From NCBI GenBank assembly GCA_025457665.1, contig JALOTY010000010.1, forward strand, positions 20,679 through 84,678: a stretch of DNA of 64,000 nt, in the 5' to 3' direction. Under the pieces are notes generated by a model. The model was not told the DNA's origin. It was given only the letters and a program-made list of their open reading frames with translations, and searched no databases. The position numbers and the translations under genes are program-made. This document shows, piece after piece, positions 1 to 8,636 of the stretch (position 1 is the stretch's first letter; each line of letters begins with the position of its first letter). This DNA comes from Akkermansiaceae bacterium (GTDB lineage: Bacteria > Verrucomicrobiota > Verrucomicrobiia > Verrucomicrobiales > Akkermansiaceae).

Positions 1-564
1 ACGGACCCCACCGAAGACCAAATGGGCGCTTACCTCCATTTCTTCTGCGATGGCAGCGCGCCCACCCGCCTGTCCCGGATCCGCGTCTCAAGCTGGAACG
101 GAGTGATCGAGGGCGACACCATGATCGAGCCCGGCATCCAGGGCCTGATGTTCGAGGAACCCGAGGAGGAAAAGCCCGCTCCCACCGAGGAAGAGGAAAA
201 AGGCATCCGTCTGCGAAACGGCGACCGCATCGATTCCGAGGAATTGACGATCGAGGATGGCTCCGTCCGCCTCAAAACCCGTTTCAAGGAGCTGGAGTTG
301 CCCGTCTCCCGCCTCCGCAGCTTCGCGCTCCGCAGCACCGAGGATGCAAACAATCCCGAACTCTGTTGGAAACCCATCCGCCGCGCGGGAGACGTGAGAG
401 TCTGGCTCGGCAACGGCAACCGCATGACCTTCGAACTCGTGGCCTTCTCGGATAAGAAAATCATCGGTCGCTCGCAGACCTTCGGCGAAGCGAGCTTCGA
501 TTTCTCTGTCATCGCGCGCATGGATTTCAATATCTATCGAAATCCCTACGATTCCGGTGAGTAA
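1..564 (+). CDS. C-terminal part of an unknown protein, truncated by the window edge
   Basis: The reading frame is open from base 1 and ends at TAA 562-564, so the true start lies outside the window. The first ATG (22) need not be a start. The visible part (about 187 residues) has an acidic, proline-rich linker (residues 55-70 of the visible part: many Glu, Pro and Ala) followed by a segment beginning LRNGDRID that resembles the small beta-rich repeats seen in secreted PVC-phylum proteins of unknown role. No catalytic motif is visible. The next gene starts 23 bases downstream on the same strand, so they may be co-transcribed. Function not recognised. Confidence 0.7.
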   Translation, partial: TDPTEDQMGAYLHFFCDGSAPTRLSRIRVSSWNGVIEGDTMIEPGIQGLMFEEPEEEKPAPTEEEEKGIRLRNGDRIDSEELTIEDGSVRLKTRFKELELPVSRLRSFALRSTEDANNPELCWKPIRRAGDVRVWLGNGNRMTFELVAFSDKKIIGRSQTFGEASFDFSVIARMDFNIYRNPYDSGE

Positions 565-587
565 TCCGTCCCGACCCCAGATTCCCC

Positions 588-1646
588 ATGAAGTCACTTC
601 CTCTTCTCCTCGCCCTCGTCCCCACCCTGGCCTTCTCCCACCCCGATCACGGCACGGAGCCGGGCAAGGACCACACCCACGCGGTCCGCACGGGCAATGG
701 CGCCTTCACTTTTGAAACCGTCCCCGGCTGGGGTGCCCTGCCCGACGGGAAAAACATCGGCCCCACCCACGGCGGTGTCGTTGTCGATCCCAAGACCGGG
801 AGAGTCTATGTCTCCACCGACTCTCTCCTCTCCGTCCTCGTCTTCGAAGCCGATGGCAAATATGTCGGCAACATTGCTCCCGACTGCCAAGGCTTTCACG
901 CCATGGACATCCGCGAGGAAGAGGGTCGAGCGGTCCTCTACGGCGCGCAGCTCAACGGCTATGGGAATGGCCTCCGCAAACAGGCAGGTCTGCCGGCCAC
1001 CAAGCCCCGCATTTGCAAGATCGATACCGAGGGCAAACTCCTCCTCGAAATCCCCAATGCCAACACCGGAGAAATCCAAGGCGGCTGGGGCGGGCTCACC
1101 GGCGTCACCGTCGCCCCGGATGGCTCGATTTTCTGCTCCATGGGCTACGGTTCCCAGCTCATCCACCGCTTCGATGCCACCGGCAAGCATCTCAAGACTT
1201 TTGGCGGCCGCGGCAACGGAGAAAAGGTGCTGACCAATACCAGCCACGGCTTGAAGATCGATACCCGGTACGGCGAACCCCGCCTGCTGATCTGCGACCG
1301 TGAAAACCGCAGGCTCTTCCATGCCACGCTCGATGGCGAATGGATCGGGATCTATGCCACGAACCTCCGTCGGCCCTGCTCCGTATCGATTCTCGGCGAA
1401 CACTGCGCCGTCGCGGAACTCGAAGCCCGTGTCACCGTGCTCGACAAAAATGGCACCCCGGTCGCCTTCCTTGGAGACAATCCGGACCGCAAACAATGGG
1501 CCGCCTTCCCCACCCCGCTCGACAAGATTGCCGACGGCGTTTTCACCGCCCCCCACGGGCTTTCATTCGATCCCCAGGGAAATCTCTACGTGCAGGACTG
1601 GAACCAAAGCGGCCGCATCACCAAGCTCGCCCGCATCCAACCTTGA
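588..1646 (+). CDS. Secreted NHL/SMP-30-like beta-propeller protein
   Basis: 352 aa. The N-terminus has a Sec signal peptide (basic Lys2, hydrophobic LPLLLALVPTLAF, likely cleavage near residue 17 before HPDHG). The mature protein begins with a His-rich stretch (HPDHGTEPGKDHTH) that could bind metal. The rest shows spaced repeats of the form V-x-PDG-S-x-F/Y and VDPKTGRVYVST, typical of six-bladed NHL/gluconolactonase-like propellers. The last blade is GLSFDPQGNLYVQDWNQSG. The length fits a single six-blade propeller. Family members bind or hydrolyse diverse ligands, and the ligand here cannot be deduced. The ATG at 588 gives a clean signal peptide. The PPK2 gene begins 7 bases after the stop. 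Confidence 0.75.
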   Translation: MKSLPLLLALVPTLAFSHPDHGTEPGKDHTHAVRTGNGAFTFETVPGWGALPDGKNIGPTHGGVVVDPKTGRVYVSTDSLLSVLVFEADGKYVGNIAPDCQGFHAMDIREEEGRAVLYGAQLNGYGNGLRKQAGLPATKPRICKIDTEGKLLLEIPNANTGEIQGGWGGLTGVTVAPDGSIFCSMGYGSQLIHRFDATGKHLKTFGGRGNGEKVLTNTSHGLKIDTRYGEPRLLICDRENRRLFHATLDGEWIGIYATNLRRPCSVSILGEHCAVAELEARVTVLDKNGTPVAFLGDNPDRKQWAAFPTPLDKIADGVFTAPHGLSFDPQGNLYVQDWNQSGRITKLARIQP

Positions 1647-1653
1647 ATCGGCC

Positions 1654-2547
1654 ATGGGAAAGAAATCCCGCCATCACTTCGACCATTCCCACTTCCTGGT
1701 TCCCACAAACGGCGACTTCCGTTTGCAGGATCGCGACCCCGCCTTCACCGAAGGGATCAAGAACAAGCATGCCGCACGGGAGGCACTCATCGACGACGTG
1801 CGCCGCCTTGCCTCAAGCCAGGAACTCTTGTGGGCCACCGGCACCCATTCGGTGCTGGTGATCCTTCAGGCCCTCGATGCCGCTGGCAAAGATGGTGCGA
1901 TCAAACATGTGATGAGCGGAGTGAATCCCCAGGGGGTCGATGTCACTTCCTTCAAAGCTCCCAACGACGAGGAACTGACCCATCATTTCCTCTGGCGACC
2001 CATGCGCAAACTGCCGGCTCGGGGCCGTATCGCGATCTTCAATCGCTCCTACTACGAGGAAGTGCTGGTCGTCCGCGTCCACCCTTCCTTCCTCGATGCC
2101 CAGGTCATCCCCTCGCGCCTCAAGGATGCCCCCTTGGAGGATCTCTGGAAATCCCGCTTCGATGAGATCAATGCTTTCGAACACCACCTCCATCTTCAGG
2201 ACATCACGGTCATCAAAATCTTCCTGAATGTCTCCAAGGAAGAGCAGCGCAAGCGATTCCTCGGACGTCTGGAGGATCCATCCAAACTCTTCAAATTCTC
2301 CGCCAGGGACGTGGCAGAGCGGGAGCATTGGGAAGAATACCAACACGCCTACGAGCAAATGCTCCGCGCCACCAGCACCCCGCATGCCCCATGGTATGTG
2401 GTGCCTGCCGACAAGAAATGGTTCGCCCGGGCCGCCGTCGCCGACATCATTTCCTCACGCATCGCCGCCCTCGATCTCAAGCTTCCCGAACCCAGCGCCA
2501 CCCAGCTTGCCGAAGTGGCGAAGTATCGGGAAATACTCGGCGACTGA
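1654..2547 (+). CDS. ppk2: Polyphosphate kinase 2 family (PPK2) nucleotide kinase
   Basis: 297 aa, the usual size for one-domain PPK2 enzymes, which transfer phosphate between inorganic polyphosphate and nucleotides. Visible family marks are the Walker A region LDAAGKDGAIKHVMSGVNPQG (about residues 73-93), the following VTSFKAP, the Walker B region RIAIFNRSYYEEVLVVRVHP, and the lid helix with EEQRKRFLGRLEDP. The C-terminus WYVVPADKKWFARAAVADII is also typical. The ATG at 1654 is chosen because upstream codons in the same frame overlap the preceding propeller gene and have no family resemblance. Substrate class (AMP, ADP or both) cannot be fixed from sequence alone. Confidence 0.93.
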   Translation: MGKKSRHHFDHSHFLVPTNGDFRLQDRDPAFTEGIKNKHAAREALIDDVRRLASSQELLWATGTHSVLVILQALDAAGKDGAIKHVMSGVNPQGVDVTSFKAPNDEELTHHFLWRPMRKLPARGRIAIFNRSYYEEVLVVRVHPSFLDAQVIPSRLKDAPLEDLWKSRFDEINAFEHHLHLQDITVIKIFLNVSKEEQRKRFLGRLEDPSKLFKFSARDVAEREHWEEYQHAYEQMLRATSTPHAPWYVVPADKKWFARAAVADIISSRIAALDLKLPEPSATQLAEVAKYREILGD

Positions 2548-2579
2548 AAACACAGCGCTTGATCGAACAGATCCCGAGT

Positions 2580-2601
2580 CCCGCATCTCATCTCATGCGG
2601 G
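2580..2601. terminator. Hairpin between convergent genes
   Basis: CCCGCAT (2580-2586) pairs with ATGCGGG (2595-2601) around an 8-nt loop. It lies between the convergent ppk2 and papain-like lipoprotein genes and overlaps the last codons of the latter. There is no U-tract, so it is only a candidate bidirectional terminator. Confidence 0.3.
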
Positions 2602-3337
2602 GATCGTGAAATGTGCCCCGGCTCTCGATGACTTGCCGCGGGGTGACGATGTCCAGCCTCCCGCCGCGGTTCACCGCCTGCATCTCATACCCGGCATAGT
2701 GCAGCGCGGCCACCACGAGCGTGGTGCAACTGTATCTAGTCGCCACTTCATCCCGGGTTTCGGGCGCACTTGGCACATTCCGCCAGCCCAGCACCCCGGG
2801 GTAATCATAGTCGCTCGGTGCGGCTGAATCCTGTCCGATGACCCTGCGGGAAAACTCCCGCAAACGCTTGGTATCGACCCTCTCCGGTCGATAGGCCCGC
2901 CAGCGTTTGTCGCGCAGGTATTCCAGGCCATGGTCCACATTGGCCGACTCCCCCATGGCGATCTGCAGCAACTTCAATCCGCCTTTCCCCGCGGGATCCT
3001 CCACCACCAGCGCCAGGTGGCCGAACTGGAAAAGCTCGTAAGGAATCTTCTGGATCTTCCCGCCTAACAGCGCCCGCCGCGCCTCGCGGTGGCCCATGTA
3101 AAAGGCAATCACATCCCCGCTCCGCAGCGTGCCCGCCCCCGCGACTCTCCCTTCTCCTTCGGCAACCATGGCCATCTTCTCTCCACCACGGGAGGCACAC
3201 TTCACCACCGATCCCGGAGGCATCTCCACCCAGCGCAGGGCCATCGCCCCACGATGCATCCGCGAACCTCCGGCACAGGACCACAGGCCCAAGACCAGCA
3301 GACCTAACAGCAATCGATCCCTCAGCGACTTCGACAT
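2588..3337 (-). CDS. YiiX-like permuted NlpC/P60 lipoprotein
   Basis: 249 aa from the MSKSLRDR start; a start three codons upstream (3346) is also possible. The N-terminus is a lipoprotein signal (LLLGLLVLGLWSC, lipobox Cys about residue 21), which predicts outer- or inner-membrane anchoring. The body resembles permuted papain-fold proteins of the YiiX/YaeF type. LRSGDVIAFYMG is the strand before the His motif, FGHLALVVED supplies the candidate catalytic His, and YSCTTLVVAALHYAG supplies the candidate Cys on a helix. Such proteins cleave or bind peptidoglycan peptides or acyl groups, and the substrate here is unknown. The gene is convergent with ppk2 and codirectional with pyrC, 84 bases downstream of it. 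Confidence 0.65.
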   Translation of the reverse strand: MSKSLRDRLLLGLLVLGLWSCAGGSRMHRGAMALRWVEMPPGSVVKCASRGGEKMAMVAEGEGRVAGAGTLRSGDVIAFYMGHREARRALLGGKIQKIPYELFQFGHLALVVEDPAGKGGLKLLQIAMGESANVDHGLEYLRDKRWRAYRPERVDTKRLREFSRRVIGQDSAAPSDYDYPGVLGWRNVPSAPETRDEVATRYSCTTLVVAALHYAGYEMQAVNRGGRLDIVTPRQVIESRGTFHDPRMR

Positions 3338-3421
3338 GCCCGCCATGCTGTCACACACCGCGAGGGGACGTGAATCGATAGATTTCAGGAAAACATCGAT
3401 AACAACGATGTCTTTCCCTCA

Positions 3422-4705
3422 TCAGGCATCTCTCGAAAGCAGGATCTCACCCTTCCTCACCACGAGATCGATGCTCCCCCGGAGGGTTTGATCGAGGAAG
3501 GGTGTGTTTCTCGATTTCGACTTCATGAAGCCGGTGCTGAAGGTCGTCGACCCCTCCTCATCGAAGAGAATGAACTCCGCCACTCCCCCTTCCACCATGG
3601 GCACAGCCGGCAATCCCATCATCCGGCGAGGTTCGGCGGAGTAGCGTTTCACCATGACATCCCAGCCGAGTTGATGGCGGGAAATGAAGCGATCGAACAT
3701 CGAAACCACCGCCGTCTCCAGCCCGGTGATGCCATTGGGCGCCGCCGTGAAATCCTGGGCTTTCTCGAAGGGCGTGTGGGGCGCGTGATCCGTCGCCAGC
3801 AGGTCGAAAACCCCGTTTCGGAGACCTTCTAACAGAGCCTCGTTGTCCTCACGGGTCCGCAAGGGCGGATTCATTTTGTAGTGGGTGTCGAAATCGCCGA
3901 TATCTTCATCGATGAACATCAGGTGATGCGGAGCCACCTCGGCCGTGACCTTCACATCACCCCGCTCTTTCCACCAGCGGATGGTTTCCATGCCGATCTT
4001 CGTGGAGACGTGCTGGATGTGGATGTGCGCTCCAGCCGCATGGGCCAGGCGGATGTCGCGATCGATGATGATTTCCTCGGCACAGGCCGGGCTGCCCTTG
4101 ATCCCGAGACGATAGGCCATCGCCCCATCATTCAGGGCCCTGGGTCCGGCAAGTTCCGGGACCTCGCAGTGACTGGCAAAGAACATGCCGAACTCCCCCG
4201 CATACTGCATGGCCCGCAGCAAGACCGCCGGGTCCCGCGTGGTGTCGCCGTCATCGGTCAGCATCCTGACTCCAAGCGCCCGCATGGCATCGAAGGCCGC
4301 CAATTCCTTGCCCTCACGGCCTTTCGTCACGCATCCCGAAGTCAGAACCTCGATGCGTGAAACCGCCCTTGCCTTATCGAGAACCATCTTCGCCACGGCT
4401 CCGGAATCGATCGCCGGAGTCGTGTTCGGCATCATCACCACGCCAGTGATCCCCCCTTGCACGGCCGCCTCACTGCCGCTGGCAATGTCCTCCTTCGCCT
4501 CGCCTCCCGGCTCACGGAAATGCACGTGGGCGTCGAACATCGCTGGCATCGCCAGGCGTCCCCGGCCATCGATGACCTTTGCCCCAGTCGGCACCGCCAG
4601 TCCCGGTGCCACGGCACGATATCGACCCTCCTCCACCCACAGGTCCGCAGGCATCGGCACCGCGCGATCCTCATCCACCACCCTCACATTTCTCACAAAA
4701 AGCAT
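3422..4705 (-). CDS. pyrC: Dihydroorotase (class I)
   Basis: 427 aa. Catalyses cyclisation of carbamoyl-aspartate to dihydroorotate in pyrimidine synthesis. Metal-binding HVHF (in FDAHVHFREPG) and the C-terminal LLATDHAPHT Asp/His motif are present, as are MPNTTPAID and HIQHVST. The length and order match class I dihydroorotases of the PyrC/AllB amidohydrolase superfamily. Allantoinase is excluded mainly by the FREPG and MPNT context, so this is strong but not absolute. The ATG at 4705 has GAGG five bases upstream and aligns with the usual N-terminus (LFVRNVRVVDEDR). A start at 4720 is the alternative. The gene is divergent from the TetR gene at 4877. Confidence 0.92.
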   Translation of the reverse strand: MLFVRNVRVVDEDRAVPMPADLWVEEGRYRAVAPGLAVPTGAKVIDGRGRLAMPAMFDAHVHFREPGGEAKEDIASGSEAAVQGGITGVVMMPNTTPAIDSGAVAKMVLDKARAVSRIEVLTSGCVTKGREGKELAAFDAMRALGVRMLTDDGDTTRDPAVLLRAMQYAGEFGMFFASHCEVPELAGPRALNDGAMAYRLGIKGSPACAEEIIIDRDIRLAHAAGAHIHIQHVSTKIGMETIRWWKERGDVKVTAEVAPHHLMFIDEDIGDFDTHYKMNPPLRTREDNEALLEGLRNGVFDLLATDHAPHTPFEKAQDFTAAPNGITGLETAVVSMFDRFISRHQLGWDVMVKRYSAEPRRMMGLPAVPMVEGGVAEFILFDEEGSTTFSTGFMKSKSRNTPFLDQTLRGSIDLVVRKGEILLSRDA

Positions 4706-4837
4706 CGTTGCCTCAGGCATGCGCCCTTGATGCCAGCCCATCCCGAAATGGAAAAGCCCGGACTTTGCCCGGAATCCCATCCGGTCATCCGAAAGGTCGC
4801 GAGGCTCCTGCTCAGGAATCGAGCCCGAAGAAACAAT

Positions 4838-4852
4838 TTGACCGTCAGTCAA
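4838..4852. promoter_or_regulatory. TetR-type operator, site 1
   Basis: TTGAC-N5-GTCAA, a perfect inverted repeat with a 5-nt spacer (cgtca), 24 bases before the ATG of the TetR gene at 4877. The same arms with the same spacing recur at 5626-5640. The pair is the expected layout for an autoregulated repressor. Confidence 0.7.
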
Positions 4853-4876
4853 TTTTCGAGAATCTCTTGTTCAGCC

Positions 4877-5608
4877 ATGCTGCCGCAGACGCAAAGTCGC
4901 AAGGATCGCGAACGAAAAGCCCGGGAGGAGCTGATCGTGGACCATGCCCGGCGCTTGCTGCTCAGCCACGGTTTCCAGGGATTCAGCCTCGATGATTTGG
5001 CGAGGTCGATCGAGTATTCGAAGGGCACGATCTATCAGCATTTCGAATCCAAGGAAGACCTTGCCCTCGCCGTCGCCACTTCCGCCCTCAAGGAGCGGGC
5101 GGACCTGTTTGAGCGCGCGGCGCGTTTTCAGGGGAAGTCACGGGAGCGCGCGCGGGCCATCGGGTTCGCCTGTTGTCATTTCATGGTCGCCTATCCGGAC
5201 TACTTCCATGTGGAAATGATGATGAAGTCGCAGTCCTTCTGGGAAAAGGCTTCCGAGGAACGGCGGCGCCAGAATGCCATGCAGGCCGGACGGACCTTTC
5301 GGTCCATGCTCGAAGTGGTGCATGCCGGGTTCGAGGCGGGCGACCTGTCGCGGGAACGCCTTTCAGCCGAAGAAATCGCCATCGCCATGGCCTCGGTCAC
5401 GGTCGGCAGTCACATCATGTCCCATGTCCCGGAAATGCGCCTTCTCGCGGGAATCGATGATTCCATCCGCATCGTCCGACAAAACCAGGACCTGCTGCTG
5501 GATGGCATGGGCTGGAAATCCCTTCTTGCCGATTTCGACTATGCCGCCACTGACCTGAGAATCCGCTCCGAAATCTTTCCCGAGGCCACCTGGTTCCAAA
5601 CCCCCTGA
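4877..5608 (+). CDS. TetR/AcrR-family transcriptional repressor (first of two)
   Basis: 243 aa. An N-terminal TetR helix-turn-helix is clear: arms FSLDDLARSIEYSKGTIYQH then FESKEDL (about residues 38-65). The C-terminal ligand domain is divergent, as usual. The ATG at 4877 follows a TTGAC-N5-GTCAA palindrome by 24 bases, and an identical-arm palindrome lies before the permease gene that follows (53 bases downstream). The repressor therefore probably controls itself and that permease. It is divergent from pyrC, and upstream in-frame codons are antisense to the pyrC leader and are rejected as coding. The inducer is unknown. Confidence 0.9.
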   Translation: MLPQTQSRKDRERKAREELIVDHARRLLLSHGFQGFSLDDLARSIEYSKGTIYQHFESKEDLALAVATSALKERADLFERAARFQGKSRERARAIGFACCHFMVAYPDYFHVEMMMKSQSFWEKASEERRRQNAMQAGRTFRSMLEVVHAGFEAGDLSRERLSAEEIAIAMASVTVGSHIMSHVPEMRLLAGIDDSIRIVRQNQDLLLDGMGWKSLLADFDYAATDLRIRSEIFPEATWFQTP

Positions 5609-5625
5609 ATTTTTTTGGCCCCATT

Positions 5626-5640
5626 TTGACTCGCAGTCAA
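5626..5640. promoter_or_regulatory. TetR-type operator, site 2
   Basis: TTGAC-N5-GTCAA (spacer tcgca) between the TetR stop (5608) and the permease ATG (5662). The arms and spacing are identical to 4838-4852, but the spacer differs, which argues for selection on the arms. Confidence 0.7.
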
Positions 5641-5661
5641 ACTTCGAACCTCATTTCACCC

Positions 5662-6798
5662 ATGACTTACGTTGCCTTCCGGATGCTGATTGGAGATCGC
5701 GCGAAATACATCGGGCTGCTGTTCGCCGTCGCCTTCTCCACCTTCCTTCTTCAGAACCAGAGTTCGATATTCTCGAACCTGATGAAGCGTGCCGGAAATC
5801 AGGTGCGCGATGTCACGGATGCGGATGTCTGGGTCATGGCACCGCGGACCGATTACTTTGATCAGACCAAGCCTCTGAAGGAGACCGATCTGCTCAAAGT
5901 CCGTGGTGTCCGCGGCGTGGACTACGCGGTGCGGATTTTCAAGAGCCTGCCCATCGCCAACACCCGCGACGGTCAATTCTCCGCCTGCACCGTGCTGGGC
6001 TTGGACGATGCCACTCTCGTCGGTGCGCCGCGCAACATGATCCTCGGCGACTGGCAGGACCTGTGGAAACCCGAGAGCGTGGTGATCGACAAAGCTGGCT
6101 ATCTCCTGCTTTTCCCCGGAGAAGAACTCCGCTTGGGTCGCGAACTCGAACTCAATGACAAAAGGGTGCGCATCGTCGGCATTTCCGATGCCCTCCCCGC
6201 CTTCACCACCTTTCCCATCATCCACGCCCGCTACTCGGAGGCGCTCACTTTCCAAGGACGCCAACGTCAGCAACTATCCTTCGTGCTCGCCCGCCCTCAG
6301 TCGGGAGTCGATGCCGAGGAACTCGCGGTCCGCATCGCTGAGGAAACCGGTCTCAAGGCGCTCACCAGCCCGCAGTTCCAATGGGCCTCGGTCTCCTACT
6401 ACCTCCGCAATACCGGCATTCCCGTGAACTTCGGTATCACGGTGGTGGTGTCGATCATCGTCGGTCTCGTCGTTACCGGACAAACCTTCTACCTCTTCAT
6501 CCTCGAAAACCTGAAACAGTTCGGCGCGCTCAAGGCCATCGGTGTCACCAATCGAACGATGCTGGCCATGGTGCTCTTCCAATCGCTCCTCGTCTGGTTT
6601 GTCGGTGTGGGTTTCGGCACCGCCCTCTCCGCCACTTTCTTCAATGTCTCGCCGTTTGTGATCCAACTCCGCCATTTCATCCTGTTCTGGGAATCCGCCG
6701 TGGGGGTCGCCGCCTTCATGCTCCTGGTCATCATCATCGCCAGCTCCGCCGGACTCCTCCGCGTCATCCGGCTCCAACCCGCCGAGGTATTCCGATAA
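5662..6798 (+). CDS. FtsX/MacB-type ABC transporter permease (paralogue 1)
   Basis: 378 aa. The topology is one N-terminal membrane helix (IGLLFAVAFSTFLL), a long periplasmic domain (residues about 35-265) and three C-terminal helices (ITVVVSIIVGLVVTG, MVLFQSLLVWFVGVGF, AAFMLLVIIIASSAGLL), ending in LRVIRLQPAEVFR. This is the DevC/MacB-like pattern of permeases that power tripartite efflux or lipoprotein extraction. The ATG at 5662 is preferred over a TTG inside the operator at 5626. It is paralogous to the product of 7490-8623: both share a segment ending VW/LWVM and FDQ-KPLKET. The nearest ATPase gene is at 8637, so both permeases may use it. Substrate unknown. Confidence 0.85.
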   Translation: MTYVAFRMLIGDRAKYIGLLFAVAFSTFLLQNQSSIFSNLMKRAGNQVRDVTDADVWVMAPRTDYFDQTKPLKETDLLKVRGVRGVDYAVRIFKSLPIANTRDGQFSACTVLGLDDATLVGAPRNMILGDWQDLWKPESVVIDKAGYLLLFPGEELRLGRELELNDKRVRIVGISDALPAFTTFPIIHARYSEALTFQGRQRQQLSFVLARPQSGVDAEELAVRIAEETGLKALTSPQFQWASVSYYLRNTGIPVNFGITVVVSIIVGLVVTGQTFYLFILENLKQFGALKAIGVTNRTMLAMVLFQSLLVWFVGVGFGTALSATFFNVSPFVIQLRHFILFWESAVGVAAFMLLVIIIASSAGLLRVIRLQPAEVFR

Positions 6799-6806
6799 AA
6801 AAAACC

Positions 6807-6862
6807 GAACGCTCGTTCTCTTTTTGGTTGCACTCTTCGAAAAATAGCGAACGTTCGTTCGC
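6807..6862. promoter_or_regulatory. Two palindromic operator sites before the second TetR gene
   Basis: Site A is GAACG-CT-CGTTC at 6807-6818. Site B is GCGAACG-TT-CGTTCGC at 6847-6862. Both contain the core GAACG-N2-CGTTC and lie in the 71-base gap between permease 1 and the TetR gene at 6870; site B ends 7 bases before its ATG. The arms differ from the TTGAC/GTCAA sites, so a different repressor, probably the adjacent one, should bind. Confidence 0.7.
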
Positions 6863-6869
6863 ATCCGCC

Positions 6870-7493
6870 ATGCCACGCCAGACTCCAGACCGTCATGAAG
6901 CCCGCCGCGAACAGATTCTCGGTGTTTGTGTTCAATGTTTCGCCGCCAAGGGTTTTCACCAGACCTCGATGCGCGACATCTGCGCCGCCCTCGATATGAG
7001 CCCCGGCGCGCTTTACCGCTACTTCGATTCCAAGGAAGCCATCATCGCGGCGATGATCGAGGCCGACCGGACGAGAATGGAGAAGATCTTCGCCAGCATT
7101 CCTTTTGACACTCCATTCCCCCAGGTGGTCGATCAGATGATCACTCTGACCCTTGAAGGCTTTGTCGATGACAGCCTGTTGGTTCTTTTCAACCAGATCA
7201 ATGCCGAGGGCGCGGTGAATCCGAAGATCGCCGAGGCCTTGCGGATCCACTACGGGGTGATGACGGACCGGATGGAACTGCTCATCCGCCGGGCGCAGGA
7301 GCGCAAGGAAGTCGATGCCGACATCAAACCGCGCGACGCGGCCATTTTCATGATGGCCACCTTCGACGGCCTTTGCCCGCGCTCGGCCTTCGATCCCGCG
7401 ATCAAATGGCGGAAACTTGCCCGGGTTTTCACCGGCCTCATCCTCAAGGCGCTTGGCAGCGCTCCCTTGGAAGGAAAAGGAGGCAAAGCATGA
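6870..7493 (+). CDS. TetR/AcrR-family transcriptional repressor (second of two)
   Basis: 207 aa. The HTH is at about residues 28-58 (TSMRDICAALDMSPGALYRY, then FDSKEAI). The C-terminal half is helical with WRKLARVFTGLILKAL near the end, as in AcrR-type regulators. Two GAACG-N2-CGTTC palindromes lie directly upstream, pointing to autoregulation of this operon. The stop codon overlaps the start of the following permease gene (ATGA, 7490-7493), so repressor and efflux genes are translationally coupled. The ATG at 6870 is the only start that leaves the palindrome outside the coding sequence. Inducer unknown. Confidence 0.9.
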   Translation: MPRQTPDRHEARREQILGVCVQCFAAKGFHQTSMRDICAALDMSPGALYRYFDSKEAIIAAMIEADRTRMEKIFASIPFDTPFPQVVDQMITLTLEGFVDDSLLVLFNQINAEGAVNPKIAEALRIHYGVMTDRMELLIRRAQERKEVDADIKPRDAAIFMMATFDGLCPRSAFDPAIKWRKLARVFTGLILKALGSAPLEGKGGKA

Positions 7494-8623
7494 TTGCGCT
7501 GGCCCTCCAGATGCTGCGGCACGATGGCGCCAAGTTCCTCACCATGGTTCTGGCTGTGGCCCTCGCCGCCTTTCTCACACAGAACCAGGCCTCGTTTCTC
7601 GTGGCTTTTCTGGGCATGACCGGTTCACAGATCCGCGATGTCCGCGAGGCGGATCTCTGGGTCATGGAGTCGGACACGGAGTGCTTTGATCAGGCCAAGC
7701 CCCTCAAGGAAACCGCGGTCCAAACCGTGCGCGGTTTCGAGGGCGTGGAATGGGCCCTGCCCATGCTGAAGCTCGACACCCATGCCCGCACCGAATCCGG
7801 GAAACTGAGCACGATCACCCTGATCGGTGTTTCCGAAGACAGCCGCGTGGGCGAACCCAAGATGAGGCAGGGTGAGGCGGCATCGATCTATCAGCGTGAC
7901 TCCGCAGTCATCGATCCCGGCGGCATGTCGCTGCTCTATCCGGGAGAAGAGTTTCGCCCCGGGATGAAAATCCGGATTCACGATGAATGGTTGGAGCTGC
8001 GGGGCGTGAGTGAGGCATCTCCTCCTTTCACCGGTTTCCCCATCGTCCACGTCTCCCACGCCACGGCCATGCGCTTGAATCGCGCCGAAAGCCGGTCCAC
8101 GACTTTTGTCATAGGACGACTGCGGTCGGATGCGAATGCGGCCGATGTCACCCGCCGGATCCGCGAGAGCACCGGCTGGAAGGCGCTCACCCGCAGCGAA
8201 TTCGAAGCGGCAAGTTGGAAGTTCTACTCCGATCAGGGCGTGCCGAACCTTTTCTACATCACCATCACCGTCGGCCTCATCGTTGGCATTGCCTTCACCG
8301 GCCAGACCTTCCTGATGTTTGTGAAGGAAAACGCCCGGGCTTTCACGACGCTCAAGGTGCTCGGCTTCACGCACCACCAACTCGCCCTCATGATGACCGC
8401 CCAGGCCGCGCTTGTGGTGGCGCTGGGTCTGAGCATCGGCACCGCCATGGTCGTCGGCACCACGGAGTTGGCCAAGAGCCTGCCTTTTTTCCGCGGACTC
8501 TATCTGCCCTGGCAGGTGAGCCTCGCCTGCTGCGCGGTGATCGGCTGCGTCACCGTCCTCACCGCCGGCCTCTCCTTCCGCCAGGTCCTGCAACTCAAGC
8601 CTGCGGATGTCTTCCGCAGTTAG
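7490..8623 (+). CDS. FtsX/MacB-type ABC transporter permease (paralogue 2)
   Basis: 377 aa, with the same layout as the permease at 5662. It has an N-terminal helix (MVLAVALAAFLT), a periplasmic domain, and three C-terminal helices (ITITVGLIVGIAFTGQTFLM, AALVVALGLSIGTAM, VSLACCAVIGCVTVLTAGLSF), with the end LQLKPADVFRS mirroring LQPAEVFR. The ATG overlaps the TetR stop by four bases and has GGAGG about six bases upstream (in AAAAGGAGGCAAAGC). The ATPase gene starts 13 bases downstream. Together with the HlyD and outer-membrane genes that follow it should form a DevBCA/MacAB-like tripartite exporter. Confidence 0.87.
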   Translation: MIALALQMLRHDGAKFLTMVLAVALAAFLTQNQASFLVAFLGMTGSQIRDVREADLWVMESDTECFDQAKPLKETAVQTVRGFEGVEWALPMLKLDTHARTESGKLSTITLIGVSEDSRVGEPKMRQGEAASIYQRDSAVIDPGGMSLLYPGEEFRPGMKIRIHDEWLELRGVSEASPPFTGFPIVHVSHATAMRLNRAESRSTTFVIGRLRSDANAADVTRRIRESTGWKALTRSEFEAASWKFYSDQGVPNLFYITITVGLIVGIAFTGQTFLMFVKENARAFTTLKVLGFTHHQLALMMTAQAALVVALGLSIGTAMVVGTTELAKSLPFFRGLYLPWQVSLACCAVIGCVTVLTAGLSFRQVLQLKPADVFRS

Positions 8624-8636
8624 ATCCTCCCCATCC

